Below are positions 28,160 to 36,995 of a stretch of DNA of 64,000 nt, one piece after another. The notes under the pieces were generated by a model. The model ran no database searches, had not been told where the DNA came from, and saw nothing but the letters and a program-made list of their open reading frames with translations. Source of the stretch: Brevundimonas mediterranea (GTDB lineage: Bacteria > Pseudomonadota > Alphaproteobacteria > Caulobacterales > Caulobacteraceae); contig NZ_CP048751.1 of the NCBI RefSeq assembly GCF_011064825.1, forward strand, positions 1,116,001 through 1,180,000, read 5' to 3'. Position 1 is the first letter of the stretch. Each line of letters opens with the position of its first letter. The translations under genes and the position numbers were made by a program.

Positions 28160-29137
28160 TCAGGGCGCGGAGGCGATGGCGGCAAGCTGGTCGGCCGGCG
28201 CCTTGTTCGCCGCGACGATCCAGGCTGGCGGTTCCGGCTCCCAGCGGATGGGCCTTCCCTCGGTGCTGGTCCAGCGGTGCAGCCAGGAGATCCCGTTGGC
28301 ACGGACATAGCGATCTTCATGCGCATAGATCGGGTCCGACAGGGCCTGTTCCAGCGTCACGAACCGATAGCCGCGCGCCAGATACAGGGCGTGGATCTGC
28401 GGGTACCAGTCCTGGTTCAGGCTGTTGGCGTGCAGCAGCAGGATCTGGGCCGGCTCGCGCCCGCCGGTCAGTTCGGCGCTATAGGGTTCGAAGAAGTCCA
28501 GCACCGTGGTCATATGGGCCACATAGGCTTCGCCGATCCGCCGTTTCAGCGCCTCATCGCCCAGTTGCTCGGCCTTGCGATAGACGTCGCCGAACATCCA
28601 GTCGTTGTTGTCGATCGTGACGGGGGCGACCGTATAGCCGCGCTGGGCCAGGCCGGCGGCGATGGCGTCATGCTTCTCCTGGGTCTCTCCGGTGAACAGA
28701 TAGGGATGACGGAACCAGCGCAGGGTCCGCCCGCGCGTCTCCAGCGCGGCGCGCGTGATCGGGGCGCCGGCGTCCACATCGGCCAGATAGGCCTCGGCCG
28801 TCGTGCGGTGGATATTGATGTGGCTGAAGCTGTGGTTGCCCAGATCCAGCCCGCCGTCCAGCCAGACGCCCAAGGCTGTCGGCAGGGTCGAGACGCGGGT
28901 CGGTTCGCACACCCTGCCCTCGTTGACGAAGGCCGTCCCCTGCGTGTCCAGCGGCTTCAACATGGCCACGAAATCCGTGGTCAGCCGCATCAGTTCGGCG
29001 GGATCGCACAGCGCCGTCTCCGACGCCTGATAGGGCAGGTCGTCGAAGGTCACGGCGATGCGGCGGTCCTGAGCCGCCGCCGGGAAGGCCAGGGCGGCGA
29101 CCGCCGCAAGACCGCAGATCAGGACACGTATCGCCAT
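28160..29137 (-). CDS. Exported polysaccharide deacetylase (NodB-type)
   Basis: This is a carbohydrate esterase 4/NodB-type enzyme that removes acetyl groups from sugars of a glycan. The 325 residues start with a signal peptide ending in PAAAQ. The metal/catalytic motifs are TFDDLPY (TFDD), the zinc-binding NHSFSH, and RHPYLFTG (third motif). After the catalytic core it carries LLLHANSLNQ, typical of the C-terminal catalytic histidine. Substrate may be peptidoglycan, exopolysaccharide or capsule. It lies 63 bp upstream of pheS on the same strand and is divergent from the hybrid kinase gene. Confidence 0.9.
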   Translation of the reverse strand: MAIRVLICGLAAVAALAFPAAAQDRRIAVTFDDLPYQASETALCDPAELMRLTTDFVAMLKPLDTQGTAFVNEGRVCEPTRVSTLPTALGVWLDGGLDLGNHSFSHINIHRTTAEAYLADVDAGAPITRAALETRGRTLRWFRHPYLFTGETQEKHDAIAAGLAQRGYTVAPVTIDNNDWMFGDVYRKAEQLGDEALKRRIGEAYVAHMTTVLDFFEPYSAELTGGREPAQILLLHANSLNQDWYPQIHALYLARGYRFVTLEQALSDPIYAHEDRYVRANGISWLHRWTSTEGRPIRWEPEPPAWIVAANKAPADQLAAIASAP

Positions 29138-29297
29138 GAGGCCAGACTAGTCCGGACTTCCGCGCATGGGAACCTGCGCCGTCATCGTCCGTTCACAGAT
29201 CAACCGTCCGAAACGCGCCTTGAAAGGTTCATGATCGGCAAAGCGGTTGTTAAATATCACTGGTTAAGCCCGCCCTCGTGGACATAAGGGGGGCCGA

Positions 29298-30908
29298 ATG
29301 CCGCTGATCGGTGATTTCGTTGACTTGATCGCGCCGGTGGCTCCGTCCACGCCGGGCGCCGAGGTGTTCGAACGTTTCCAGACCGAGCCGAACACCCTGG
29401 CCCTGGCCGTCGTGAACGATGACGGGCGGCCGGTCGGCATCATCGAGCGCAACGCCTTCACCCTGCGCATGGCGGCCGAGTTCGGGCGCGCCCTTTACGC
29501 CAAGAAGCCGGCCGAGAGCCTGATGGATCGCAACGCCCCCATTGCGGAGGCCGGGACCAGCGCCGAGGCCTTCTTCCAGGCCTATGGCGCGGCGGAACTG
29601 GGCGCCCTGCTGGGCGGCTTCATCGTCGTGGCCGAGGGACGTTATGTCGGCGTCGGCACGGCTCTGCAGGTCGTCCAGGCCGGCGCCGCCCTGCACCGCC
29701 AGCGCGCCGAGGAAATGGGGGCCCTGGCGCGGGACCTGGCCATAGCCGAGGCCGAAGCCGTCGCCTCCAGCCGCGCCAAGTCCGAATTCCTGGCCGTCAT
29801 GAGCCATGAGATCCGCACGCCGTTGAACGGGGTTCTGGGCGTCGCCGCCCTGATGGAGCGGAAGCTCGAACAGGAAGAGCTTCGCCCCTATGTCCGCACC
29901 GTCATCGATTCCGGCCAGAGCCTGCTGCGGCTGCTGACCGACGCCCTGGACATGTCGCGCGCCTCGGCCGGCATGCTGACCCTGGAGGAAGAACCGCTGG
30001 ACCTGTCCGCCGTCGCCTTCGACATCGACGCCCTGTGGCGGCCGCGCGCCGAGGAGAAGGGCCTGAACCTGACCGTCCGCACCGACCTCGAGGCCGGTCC
30101 CTGGGTCCTGGCGGACGGGATGCGGGTGAAACAGCTGCTGAACAACCTGGTCGGAAACGCCCTGAAATTCACCCAGACCGGCGGCGTGGCCGCCACCCTG
30201 GTCAGCCGCAGTTCCGACACGGGCCTGAGCGTCGAACTGACTGTGGACGACAGCGGCCCCGGCGTGCCGGAGGCGGCGGCCGCTACCATCTTCGACCCCT
30301 TCAATATCGGCAAGGCCGGACGCGAGGGCGCCGGCGCCGGACTGGGGCTGGCCATCTGCCGTCAGATCGCCGAACGGATGGGCGGCTGCATCAGCCTGGG
30401 CGTCTCGCCGATGGGCGGGGCGCGGTTCCAGGTCCGGCTGCCGCTGAGCGCCTGCGCCGCCGACGCGGGGGCCGTCGGTCCGGTCATGGCCGAGCCGACG
30501 CCGCACGAAACCCTGCATGTGCTGGTGGTCGACGACAACGCCACCAACCGCTTCGTCGCCGCCAAGCTGCTGGAGATGTTCGGCTGCACCGCCGAAATGG
30601 CCGAAAACGGCCAGGAGGCGCTGGACGCCGTCCAGGCTCGCCCGTTCGATCTCGCCCTGATGGACATCAAGATGCCGGTGATGGATGGGGTCGCCGCCAC
30701 CCGCGCCATCCGCGCCCTGTCCGGCCCGGCCTCGCGCCTGCCGATCCTGGCCCTGACCGCCAACGCCGAGGAAGGGGACGAGCTGGACTATATCGCCGCC
30801 GGCATGAACGGCGTGGCCCAGAAGCCGATCCAGCCCGACGCCCTGCTGAACGCCATCCGCCTGGTGCTGGCGGCGGCTCAGACCGCCCCCGTGCCGCAAG
30901 CCGCCTGA
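29298..30908 (+). CDS. Hybrid histidine kinase with receiver domain
   Basis: This 536-residue cytoplasmic hybrid kinase senses a signal, phosphorylates itself and passes the phosphate to its own receiver. Residues 1-125 resemble a CBS-like sensor (LAVVNDDGRPVGIIERNAF, ALYAKKPAESLMDRNA, FIVVAEGRYVGVGT). A linking coil leads to the HisKA domain with MSHEIRTPLNG (H170), then HATPase with N-box NNLVGNALKF (282-291), G1 DDSGPGVP and G2 GAGLGLAICRQI. The receiver (about 405-530) has DD412-413, phospho-acceptor D456 in LMDIKMPVMDG, and K near AQKPIQ. No membrane segment. No output gene is adjacent. The ATG follows a GGGGGG site. Confidence 0.93.
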   Translation: MPLIGDFVDLIAPVAPSTPGAEVFERFQTEPNTLALAVVNDDGRPVGIIERNAFTLRMAAEFGRALYAKKPAESLMDRNAPIAEAGTSAEAFFQAYGAAELGALLGGFIVVAEGRYVGVGTALQVVQAGAALHRQRAEEMGALARDLAIAEAEAVASSRAKSEFLAVMSHEIRTPLNGVLGVAALMERKLEQEELRPYVRTVIDSGQSLLRLLTDALDMSRASAGMLTLEEEPLDLSAVAFDIDALWRPRAEEKGLNLTVRTDLEAGPWVLADGMRVKQLLNNLVGNALKFTQTGGVAATLVSRSSDTGLSVELTVDDSGPGVPEAAAATIFDPFNIGKAGREGAGAGLGLAICRQIAERMGGCISLGVSPMGGARFQVRLPLSACAADAGAVGPVMAEPTPHETLHVLVVDDNATNRFVAAKLLEMFGCTAEMAENGQEALDAVQARPFDLALMDIKMPVMDGVAATRAIRALSGPASRLPILALTANAEEGDELDYIAAGMNGVAQKPIQPDALLNAIRLVLAAAQTAPVPQAA

Positions 30909-30969
30909 GTCCGCCGGCTGAGTCCGCCGCCTGGCCCGTCCCCGGGCCAGCTCTGGTCCTGAAACGAAG

Positions 30970-31001
30970 AACGCCCGCCCCGGGAGACCGGAGCGGGCGT
31001 T
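30970..31001 (-). terminator. Terminator of rplT
   Basis: Read on the minus strand, AACGCCCGC pairs with GCGGGCGTT, with further pairing inside (CCGG/CCGG), and is followed by CTTCGTTT. It lies 40 bp after the rplT stop codon. The T-rich tail is modest, so termination may be incomplete. Confidence 0.7.
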
Positions 31002-31040
31002 GATCTCTATCGAACGCGGACGGGCCTTGGCCCGGCGCCC

Positions 31041-31394
31041 TTAGGCCAGGGCGGCGCGGACCTTGTCGGCGACGGCCTTGAAGCCCGCACCGTCGGCGGC
31101 GATCGAGGCCAGGACCTTGCGGTCCAGTTCGATGCCGGCCTTGTTCAGGCCGTTGATGAACTGGCTGTAGGTGAAGCCTTCGATACGCGCAGCGGCGTTG
31201 ATGCGCTGGATCCACAGGGCGCGGAAGTTGCGCTTCTTGGCGCGACGGTCGCGATAGGCGTATTGCCCGGCGCGGTCGACGGCGGCCTTGGCCGTGCGGA
31301 TCGTATTCTTGCGGCGGCCGGAGAAGCCCTTGGCCTGCTCCAGAACCTTCTTGTGCTTGGCGTGCGAAGTTACGCCACGTTTAACGCGAGCCAT
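31041..31394 (-). CDS. rplT: 50S ribosomal protein L20
   Basis: L20 binds 23S rRNA early in assembly of the large subunit. The 117 residues have the family features: basic N-terminus [56 protein letters not shown] and [18 protein letters not shown]. It follows rpmI after about 54 bp on the same strand, the usual pair. L20 represses this operon in several bacteria by binding the messenger. Confidence 0.98.
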   Translation of the reverse strand: MARVKRGVTSHAKHKKVLEQAKGFSGRRKNTIRTAKAAVDRAGQYAYRDRRAKKRNFRALWIQRINAAARIEGFTYSQFINGLNKAGIELDRKVLASIAADGAGFKAVADKVRAALA

Positions 31395-31448
31395 GTCGCT
31401 ATTCCTTCAAATTCTTTGGGTTGAGATCTGTCGTACAGCGCGCGCCGA

Positions 31449-31646
31449 TCAGGCGTACGGCATGTAGGACTTGATCTTCTTGGCGTCGGCGTCGGCCATG
31501 ACCGAGGTGCCGCGGTTCTGGCGGATGTATTTCGAGTTGTGGCTGATCAAGCGGTGACGCTTGCCCGCAACCCCGGCCTTGACCTTGCCAGTGGCCGTGA
31601 ATTTGAAGCGCTTCTTGGCGCCCGACTTCGTCTTCAGTTTCGGCAT
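31449..31646 (-). CDS. rpmI: 50S ribosomal protein L35
   Basis: L35 is a 65-residue basic protein of the large subunit: [21 protein letters not shown] at the start, KHRLISHN-type centre, and C-terminal SYMPYA. A good GGAG site precedes the ATG. It is followed by rplT. infC, normally just upstream, is 3.7 kb away with an S9 peptidase and an MFS transporter in between, so rpmI must have its own promoter in 31647-31810. Confidence 0.97.
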   Translation of the reverse strand: MPKLKTKSGAKKRFKFTATGKVKAGVAGKRHRLISHNSKYIRQNRGTSVMADADAKKIKSYMPYA

Positions 31647-31723
31647 TTCAGTCTCCTTGTTGGAGGGGCTACCGTCCTTCGGACTACTTGAGCCCGTTGG
31701 ATGAGGTGTCTCTCCAGAGTTAT

Positions 31724-31758
31724 GAACCGCCTAGGCATGCCTGTTCGCCCGGCGGTTC
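31724..31758 (-). promoter_or_regulatory. Hairpin in the rpmI-rplT leader or after the MFS gene
   Basis: GAACCGCC and GGCGGTTC form an 8-bp stem around a 19-nt loop that itself contains the palindrome AGGCATGCCT. It lies between the MFS stop (31811) and the rpmI start (31646). No T-run follows. It could be a weak terminator of the MFS gene or a leader structure for ribosomal protein control. Confidence 0.35.
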
Positions 31759-31810
31759 GGTACGCGAAGGCGCGGCTTGTAAGCGAAGACGCCGGCCGAC
31801 GCAAGATGAG

Positions 31811-33109
31811 TCAGGACAAGGACTTGGCGGGCGCTTCTGCAGCGACCTGACCCCGGCGGATCGCCCGTCCGGCGTTGATCGCCATCACCGCCGCCGGGAT
31901 GGTCAGCAGGGCCCCGACCAGGAAGGGCCAGTCATGCCCCAGGCCCGAGAACAGCGCCCCGGCCACCATGGGTCCGAAGATCCGCGCCACCGAGCTGGAG
32001 GCCATGTTCAGACCCAGCATGGCGCCCTGCCGGTCGGGCGGCGAGGCGCGGCTGATCATGGCCGAGATATTGGGCATGGCCAGGGACATGCCGCAGGCGC
32101 CGACGGCCATGACCAGGGGAATGACCCAGCCCTGGACCAGGGGGATCGACAGGCCGCCCAGCTCCAGCCGGGTCGCCGGGAACCAGGCGACCGGCGCAAG
32201 CACCTGCAGCACAAGCGATGCGCCGAACAGCAGCATCCCCGTCGCCAGCACCCGCGCCTCGCCGAACCGCCGCGCCAGACGCCCGGCGAAGAAGCCCTGG
32301 TTCAGCGTGGATATCACGCCGACGATCATGAAGCTGAGCCCCACCTCGCGCGCGCCCCAGGCGTAGCGGCTCTCGGACCACAGGCCGAACACGCTCTCCA
32401 TCGCCGAGAAGCCGGCCATATAGACCAGGGTCACGACCAGGACCCGCGACACCACCGGATTGGTCCGCGCGTCCTTCAGCCCCGCCAGGAAGGGCGGACG
32501 CGCCGCCGCAGGATCGGCCTTGGCCCGACTCTCGCGCAGGAAGACGATCACCCCGACCGCCGCCATGGCCGCCAGGGCCGCAGCGAGGAAGATCGGCAGT
32601 TGATAGCCCAGCCGTCCCAGCTGCGGCTGGGTCAGCAGGCCGCCCAGCCCCGGCCCGACGATGAAGCCCAGGCCGAAGGCCGCGCCGATCAGCCCCATCC
32701 GCCCCGCCCTCTGCTCCGGCGGCGTGACGTCGGCGACATAGCCCTGAACGGTCGAGATATTGCCCGCCCCCAGTCCGGTGAACAGGCGCACCGCGATGGC
32801 CAGCCAGATATTGGGCACGAAGGCCAGCATCAGATAGCCGACGGTGTTGGCCGCCAGCGTCGCCAGCAGGACGGGCTTGCGGCCGATCCGGTCCGACAGC
32901 CGCCCCCAGAAGGGTTCGGCGAAGAACTGGCCCAGCGAATAGGCCGAGAACATCAGGGTGATCTGCCAGGCCTCGGCCTTCAGGCTCTGGGCGAAGAAGG
33001 GCAACAGCGGCACCACCAGGCCGAACCCGACCAGATTGATGAACACCACCGAGAACAGGACCGCCAGGGCAGGCGCGCGAACGGCGGGAGGCGAAGGCGT
33101 CTGGATCAT
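31811..33109 (-). CDS. MFS transporter, tetracycline-efflux-like (TCR/Tet group)
   Basis: This is a 432-residue inner-membrane transporter with 12 likely helices in two halves. The motif A region GRLSDRIGRKPVLL sits after the second helix and motif C (GFIVGPGLGGLL) in helix 5, both typical of drug:H+ antiporters including TetA-type pumps. The repeat of motif A in the second half is GRLARRFGEARVL. Substrate unknown. It is inserted between infC and rpmI on the same strand and starts 66 bp after the S9 peptidase stop. The window also has a TetX-like enzyme, but 28 kb away, so no link can be claimed. Confidence 0.88.
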   Translation of the reverse strand: MIQTPSPPAVRAPALAVLFSVVFINLVGFGLVVPLLPFFAQSLKAEAWQITLMFSAYSLGQFFAEPFWGRLSDRIGRKPVLLATLAANTVGYLMLAFVPNIWLAIAVRLFTGLGAGNISTVQGYVADVTPPEQRAGRMGLIGAAFGLGFIVGPGLGGLLTQPQLGRLGYQLPIFLAAALAAMAAVGVIVFLRESRAKADPAAARPPFLAGLKDARTNPVVSRVLVVTLVYMAGFSAMESVFGLWSESRYAWGAREVGLSFMIVGVISTLNQGFFAGRLARRFGEARVLATGMLLFGASLVLQVLAPVAWFPATRLELGGLSIPLVQGWVIPLVMAVGACGMSLAMPNISAMISRASPPDRQGAMLGLNMASSSVARIFGPMVAGALFSGLGHDWPFLVGALLTIPAAVMAINAGRAIRRGQVAAEAPAKSLS

Positions 33110-33174
33110 GTCCCACGCTTAGCGCGACGCTTGGTCCGCGAGAAGCGCCCTCGCGTCGCCGCCCACTCGACCGC

Positions 33175-35175
33175 TCAGTTCGGCCCGACGGGGTTGTTCG
33201 CTTCCAGAAACCGCACCGTCTCGCGCAGCATCTGCTGGCGGGTGTCGGCGCGCGACAGCCAGTGGTCCTCGCCCTGCAGTTCGATGAACTCCACCGGCTT
33301 GCCGGCCCGGCGCATGGCCTCGGCCATGACCCGGCTCTGTTCGATGGGCACCACCGTGTCGTCCTTGCCGTGAATCAGCAGCAGGGGCCGGTCGACCGTC
33401 TCGGCCAGCCGGGCCGGCGACAGGGCGTCCAGCGCCCGGTCGTTCAGTCGCGCCGCCCCCATGAACCGGTTCCAGTAGCGCACCGTCTGGCTGTCGTTGC
33501 GGCCCTCCTGCCGCGCCTCCCAGTTGACCATGCGGCGCAGGTCCGACACCCCGGCGACGGCCACGCCGCAGCGATAGACCCCGGCGTCCAGCGTCAGGCC
33601 CGCCATGGCCGCATAGCCGCCGTAGCTGGCGCCGACGATACAGACCCGTTCGGGATCGATGATCCCCTCGGCCGCCAGCCAGCGCACCCCGTCCGACAGA
33701 TCGGTCTGCATCTTGCGGCCCCATTCGCCGTAGCCCGCTTCCAGGAAGGCCAGGCCATAGCCGGTGGACCCCCGGAAATTGGCCTGAAGCACCGCATAGC
33801 CCCGTGAGGCCAGGGCCTGGGCCCACCAGTCGAAGCCGGCCTCGTCCTGCGACGCCGGCCCGCCGTGCGCCAGCACGATCAAGGGCAGGCCAGACGGCGC
33901 CTCAACCCCCGGCGGCAGGGTCAGATAGCCGGGAATGTCCAGCCCGTCGGCCGCCGCATAGTGGATCGGACGCATCTCGCCGACCAGATCGGTCGGTATG
34001 GTCGGATAGGCTTCGGCCAGAACATCGGCCTTGCCACGCGTGAAGTCGACCAGTTGGTACAGCCCCGGCTCCCCGATGTCGTTGAACACGACGATCAGAT
34101 TCTGCGCGTCATTCCAGGATGTCAGCACCGGTCTCTTGCCAGCGAAAGCCCGCTCGATGGCGCCCCACCGCCGCGCCGCAGCGGGATCGACGAACTCATA
34201 GTGCGTGCCGTCCTCCTCCATGCGACCGCCGCCGACCAACAGGCGCGTGCGCGGATGATGGACCAGGAAATCGGGATGATGCTCGAACGGCAACCGGCTC
34301 CATTCGCCGGTGTCCACATTGACCTCGAACAAGACGTCGGCCGTCTCCGAATCCTCGTCCTCGGCCGCCAGATCCGGCCGGTCCGCGCCGACGATGATCG
34401 TACGCGGCGTCCGCCCCATGCCCATAAGGCTGGGCGTATCAACCGGCGCGTCCACCGCCCAGGACTCGCTGAACCCATGCCCCTTGGGCAATCGCAGCGA
34501 CCACCGCCCGCCGCGCTCGACATAGCGGGCCATGGCGATCACCTTGCCGTCGCCGTCCAGCACATAGTCCTCGATCTCGCGATCCATGGATTCCACCGAC
34601 CGCCCGCGGCCGGTGGTCAGGTTGATCCGGTGCAGGTCGATCTGGCCGGTGGTGATATTGAACCCCCGCGCGAACAGGGTCGGCCCCTCTTCGGTCCGGC
34701 GGATCGAAGCCGGGCCGATCAGAACGGCCAGGACGTCCGGCGTACGATCCAGCACCTGAACCAGTTTCTTCTTCTCGAGGTCCAGCACCTGACCGAAGAA
34801 CAACTCCCGGCGCGACACGCCCAGCAACGGGATGCCTTGCGTCTGCGAGGTCACGACCAGCACATGCCCCTCGCCGATCCAGCGCAGATCGCGAACCTTG
34901 GCGTCGCCGATGGCCGCGGCGAACAGATGCTCCCCTGTGGTCATCCGCGTCACCGCGATGGCGCGGATTTCGCCCACGACAGTGATCCGGGCGATCAGAT
35001 CACCGCTCGGCGAAACCTCCATGTATTCGACCGCCGGCGTGGCGCTGTAAGCCTCCAGGGGCGGCGGCGGCGAGGGTTCAGCAGCGTCCGGCTGAATCCG
35101 CGCCGCCGCACTGCCTCCGCACAGAACCATCGCGATCGCCACGGCGACCGCCTTCCCCACCGAACTCAACACCAC
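33175..35175 (-). CDS. Exported S9-family (prolyl oligopeptidase-type) peptidase
   Basis: This is a serine peptidase of family S9 with a beta-propeller followed by an alpha/beta-hydrolase domain. The best start is GTG 35175, which has GGGGAGGA 5 bp in front and gives the signal peptide VVLSSVGKAVAVAIAMVLCG (about 666 residues in all). An upstream ATG at 35247 would overlap the infC terminator region and lacks a signal. The catalytic serine is in GASYGGYAAM (near residue 518), the aspartate in HGKDDTVVP, and the histidine in GEDHWLS. It probably trims short peptides in the periplasm. It is an insertion between infC and rpmI. Confidence 0.9.
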   Translation of the reverse strand: MVLSSVGKAVAVAIAMVLCGGSAAARIQPDAAEPSPPPPLEAYSATPAVEYMEVSPSGDLIARITVVGEIRAIAVTRMTTGEHLFAAAIGDAKVRDLRWIGEGHVLVVTSQTQGIPLLGVSRRELFFGQVLDLEKKKLVQVLDRTPDVLAVLIGPASIRRTEEGPTLFARGFNITTGQIDLHRINLTTGRGRSVESMDREIEDYVLDGDGKVIAMARYVERGGRWSLRLPKGHGFSESWAVDAPVDTPSLMGMGRTPRTIIVGADRPDLAAEDEDSETADVLFEVNVDTGEWSRLPFEHHPDFLVHHPRTRLLVGGGRMEEDGTHYEFVDPAAARRWGAIERAFAGKRPVLTSWNDAQNLIVVFNDIGEPGLYQLVDFTRGKADVLAEAYPTIPTDLVGEMRPIHYAAADGLDIPGYLTLPPGVEAPSGLPLIVLAHGGPASQDEAGFDWWAQALASRGYAVLQANFRGSTGYGLAFLEAGYGEWGRKMQTDLSDGVRWLAAEGIIDPERVCIVGASYGGYAAMAGLTLDAGVYRCGVAVAGVSDLRRMVNWEARQEGRNDSQTVRYWNRFMGAARLNDRALDALSPARLAETVDRPLLLIHGKDDTVVPIEQSRVMAEAMRRAGKPVEFIELQGEDHWLSRADTRQQMLRETVRFLEANNPVGPN

Positions 35176-35251
35176 GCACGTCCTCCCCCGAGTCGAACCT
35201 CCTTTTCGGACGCCCCGCCCGCAAGTTGCAAGAGGTCCGCGCCCCACGCGC

Positions 35252-35291
35252 GAAAAAAAGAAAGCCCCGACCGGGTCCGGTCGGGGCTTTC
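35252..35291 (-). terminator. Rho-independent terminator of infC
   Basis: On the minus strand, GAAAGCCCCGACC pairs with GGTCGGGGCTTTC and is followed at once by TTTTTTT (35253-35259). It lies about 25 bp after the infC stop. This is a strong intrinsic terminator, so the next genes on the strand (S9 peptidase, MFS) need their own promoter. Confidence 0.93.
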
Positions 35292-35315
35292 CAGATCAGC
35301 GATGGATCGTGCCGA

Positions 35316-35837
35316 TCAGCGCGGCGCCAGGATCATGATCATCTGGCGGCCTTCCATCTTGGGCGCGAACTCGACCTTGGCGATTTCATCGAAATCGGCC
35401 TGGACCTTGTTCAGCAGCTTCATGCCCAGTTCGGGGTGGGCCATTTCACGGCCGCGGAAGCGCAGCGTGACCTTGACCTTGTCGCCCTCGTCGAAGAAGC
35501 GGTGCATGGCCTTGGCCTTCACCTCATAGTCGTGGGTGTCGATGTTCGGACGGAGCTTGATTTCCTTGAGCTCGACGACCTTCTGGCGCTTGCGCTGCTC
35601 GGCCTTCTTCTTCTGTTCCTGGAAACGGTGCTTGCCGTAATCGAGGATCTTGGCCACCGGCGGTTCGGAGGTGGAGACGATCTCGACCAGGTCCATCCCG
35701 GCTTCTTCGGCGGCTTCGAGCGCGGAAGAGGTGGGCATGACGCCCTGTTTCTCACCGTTCTGATCAATGAGCAGAACGCGAGGGGCGCGGATATCCTGGT
35801 TCATACGCGGCCCGTCTTTCACGGGTGGCGCTTGCAT
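35316..35837 (-). CDS. infC: Translation initiation factor IF-3
   Basis: IF-3 keeps 30S subunits free and checks start-codon choice. The 173 residues include the N-domain ([48 protein letters not shown]), the lysine-rich linker and the C-domain ([40 protein letters not shown]). I used ATG 35837; the second methionine ([10 protein letters not shown]) is an alternative that gives the classical N-terminus. In E. coli infC starts with AUU for self-control; a rare start is not needed here. A strong terminator follows. Confidence 0.96.
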   Translation of the reverse strand: MQAPPVKDGPRMNQDIRAPRVLLIDQNGEKQGVMPTSSALEAAEEAGMDLVEIVSTSEPPVAKILDYGKHRFQEQKKKAEQRKRQKVVELKEIKLRPNIDTHDYEVKAKAMHRFFDEGDKVKVTLRFRGREMAHPELGMKLLNKVQADFDEIAKVEFAPKMEGRQMIMILAPR

Positions 35838-35961
35838 GGGACGGCGAATGGGCGTCGTTTCCTTATGTGGTCAAAGAAGGCGTGTGTCGTGATGAGCGAA
35901 TGCACGCGGCTGTCGCCACGTTCCCCTCATGACGGCAATATGCGCCCAGAAGCCCGGTTTT

Positions 35962-36924
35962 TCAAGGCTTGGCGGGCGTTTCGGCGATATAGGCGTCGTG
36001 CAGCGCCAGCACCGCTTCGAAGACATGATCGACGCTCAGAGCCTCGATGGGGGCGAACTCCCCGCGCGTCTCGTTCGAGGCCGCCGTGCGCGTCTTCGGC
36101 CCCCAGGGACCATACAGCCACCATTCCGTCGGCCCGAACAGGCCCAGCGTCGGTCGCCCCAGCGCCGCCGACACGTGCATCAGGCCGGAGTCATTGCCCA
36201 CGAACAGATCGGCCCGGTCGATGGCGGCGGCCGAGGCCAGGATGTCGCCCTTGCCCACGAAGTCGATGGCCCGAGCCCCGGCAGCCTCCAGCGCCGGCGT
36301 CGCCGGCGGCCGGTCGCCCGGTCCGCCCACGGGCATGAAGCGCCAGCCATCGAAACGCGGCTCGGCCTTCAGCTTCTCGACCAGGGCGCCCCAGCGGTCT
36401 GCGGGCCAGCTCTTGCCCGGCTGGTGGGCGATGGGGGCCAGGGCGATGATGCGACCGGGACCGGCGCCGCCGGCCAGCTGCGGATCGATGACGGCGGCGG
36501 CTTCGGCCCGCGCCTGATCGTCCAGGAAGATTTCGGGATCCAGCGCCGTCTGCGATCCCATCAGACGCGACACCATCTCGACCTTGCGCAGCCCCGTCTC
36601 CCACGAGCGATTATAGACGACGCGTCGCTTGGCCGGGATCAGATAGGCCAAGGCCGAGCCCCGGATGTCGACGACCATATCCCAGCGGGTCGAACGCACC
36701 TGTTTCCACAGATCGACCCAGTGTCCGGCCCTCTTCTTCTTGTCGAGCACGAGGGTGCGCACCACGCCGGGCGCAGTGCGGAAGAAGGGCGCGGGCGGCC
36801 GGCCGCAGGCGACGGTGATCTGCGCGCCCGGAACCTGACGTGAAATCTCGCGGATCACGCCCGAGGAGATGACGCAGTCGCCGATGCGATTGGAGGTGAC
36901 GAACAGGACCTGGGGTGCGGACAT
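35962..36924 (-). CDS. Glycosyltransferase family 9 (heptosyltransferase-like)
   Basis: This is a GT9 enzyme that adds heptose or a related sugar to the lipopolysaccharide core at the inner face of the membrane. From ATG 36924 it has 320 residues (an ATG six codons earlier is possible). The N-half begins VLFVTSNRIGDCVISSGVIREI; the C-half has the donor-binding features IIALAPIAHQPGKSWPADRW, FVGKGDILASAAAIDRADLFVGNDSGLMHVSAALGRPTLGLFGPT in parts, and a final acidic helix. It stands alone; its start is 71 bp from the divergent alpha/beta hydrolase gene. Confidence 0.9.
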   Translation of the reverse strand: MSAPQVLFVTSNRIGDCVISSGVIREISRQVPGAQITVACGRPPAPFFRTAPGVVRTLVLDKKKRAGHWVDLWKQVRSTRWDMVVDIRGSALAYLIPAKRRVVYNRSWETGLRKVEMVSRLMGSQTALDPEIFLDDQARAEAAAVIDPQLAGGAGPGRIIALAPIAHQPGKSWPADRWGALVEKLKAEPRFDGWRFMPVGGPGDRPPATPALEAAGARAIDFVGKGDILASAAAIDRADLFVGNDSGLMHVSAALGRPTLGLFGPTEWWLYGPWGPKTRTAASNETRGEFAPIEALSVDHVFEAVLALHDAYIAETPAKP

Positions 36925-36995
36925 GGGCCTGTGTTCCGCCATCGCGCGGCGCGGTCAAGGGTGACGGCGAAGGAAAGTCCGGGCAGAACGCCCCC

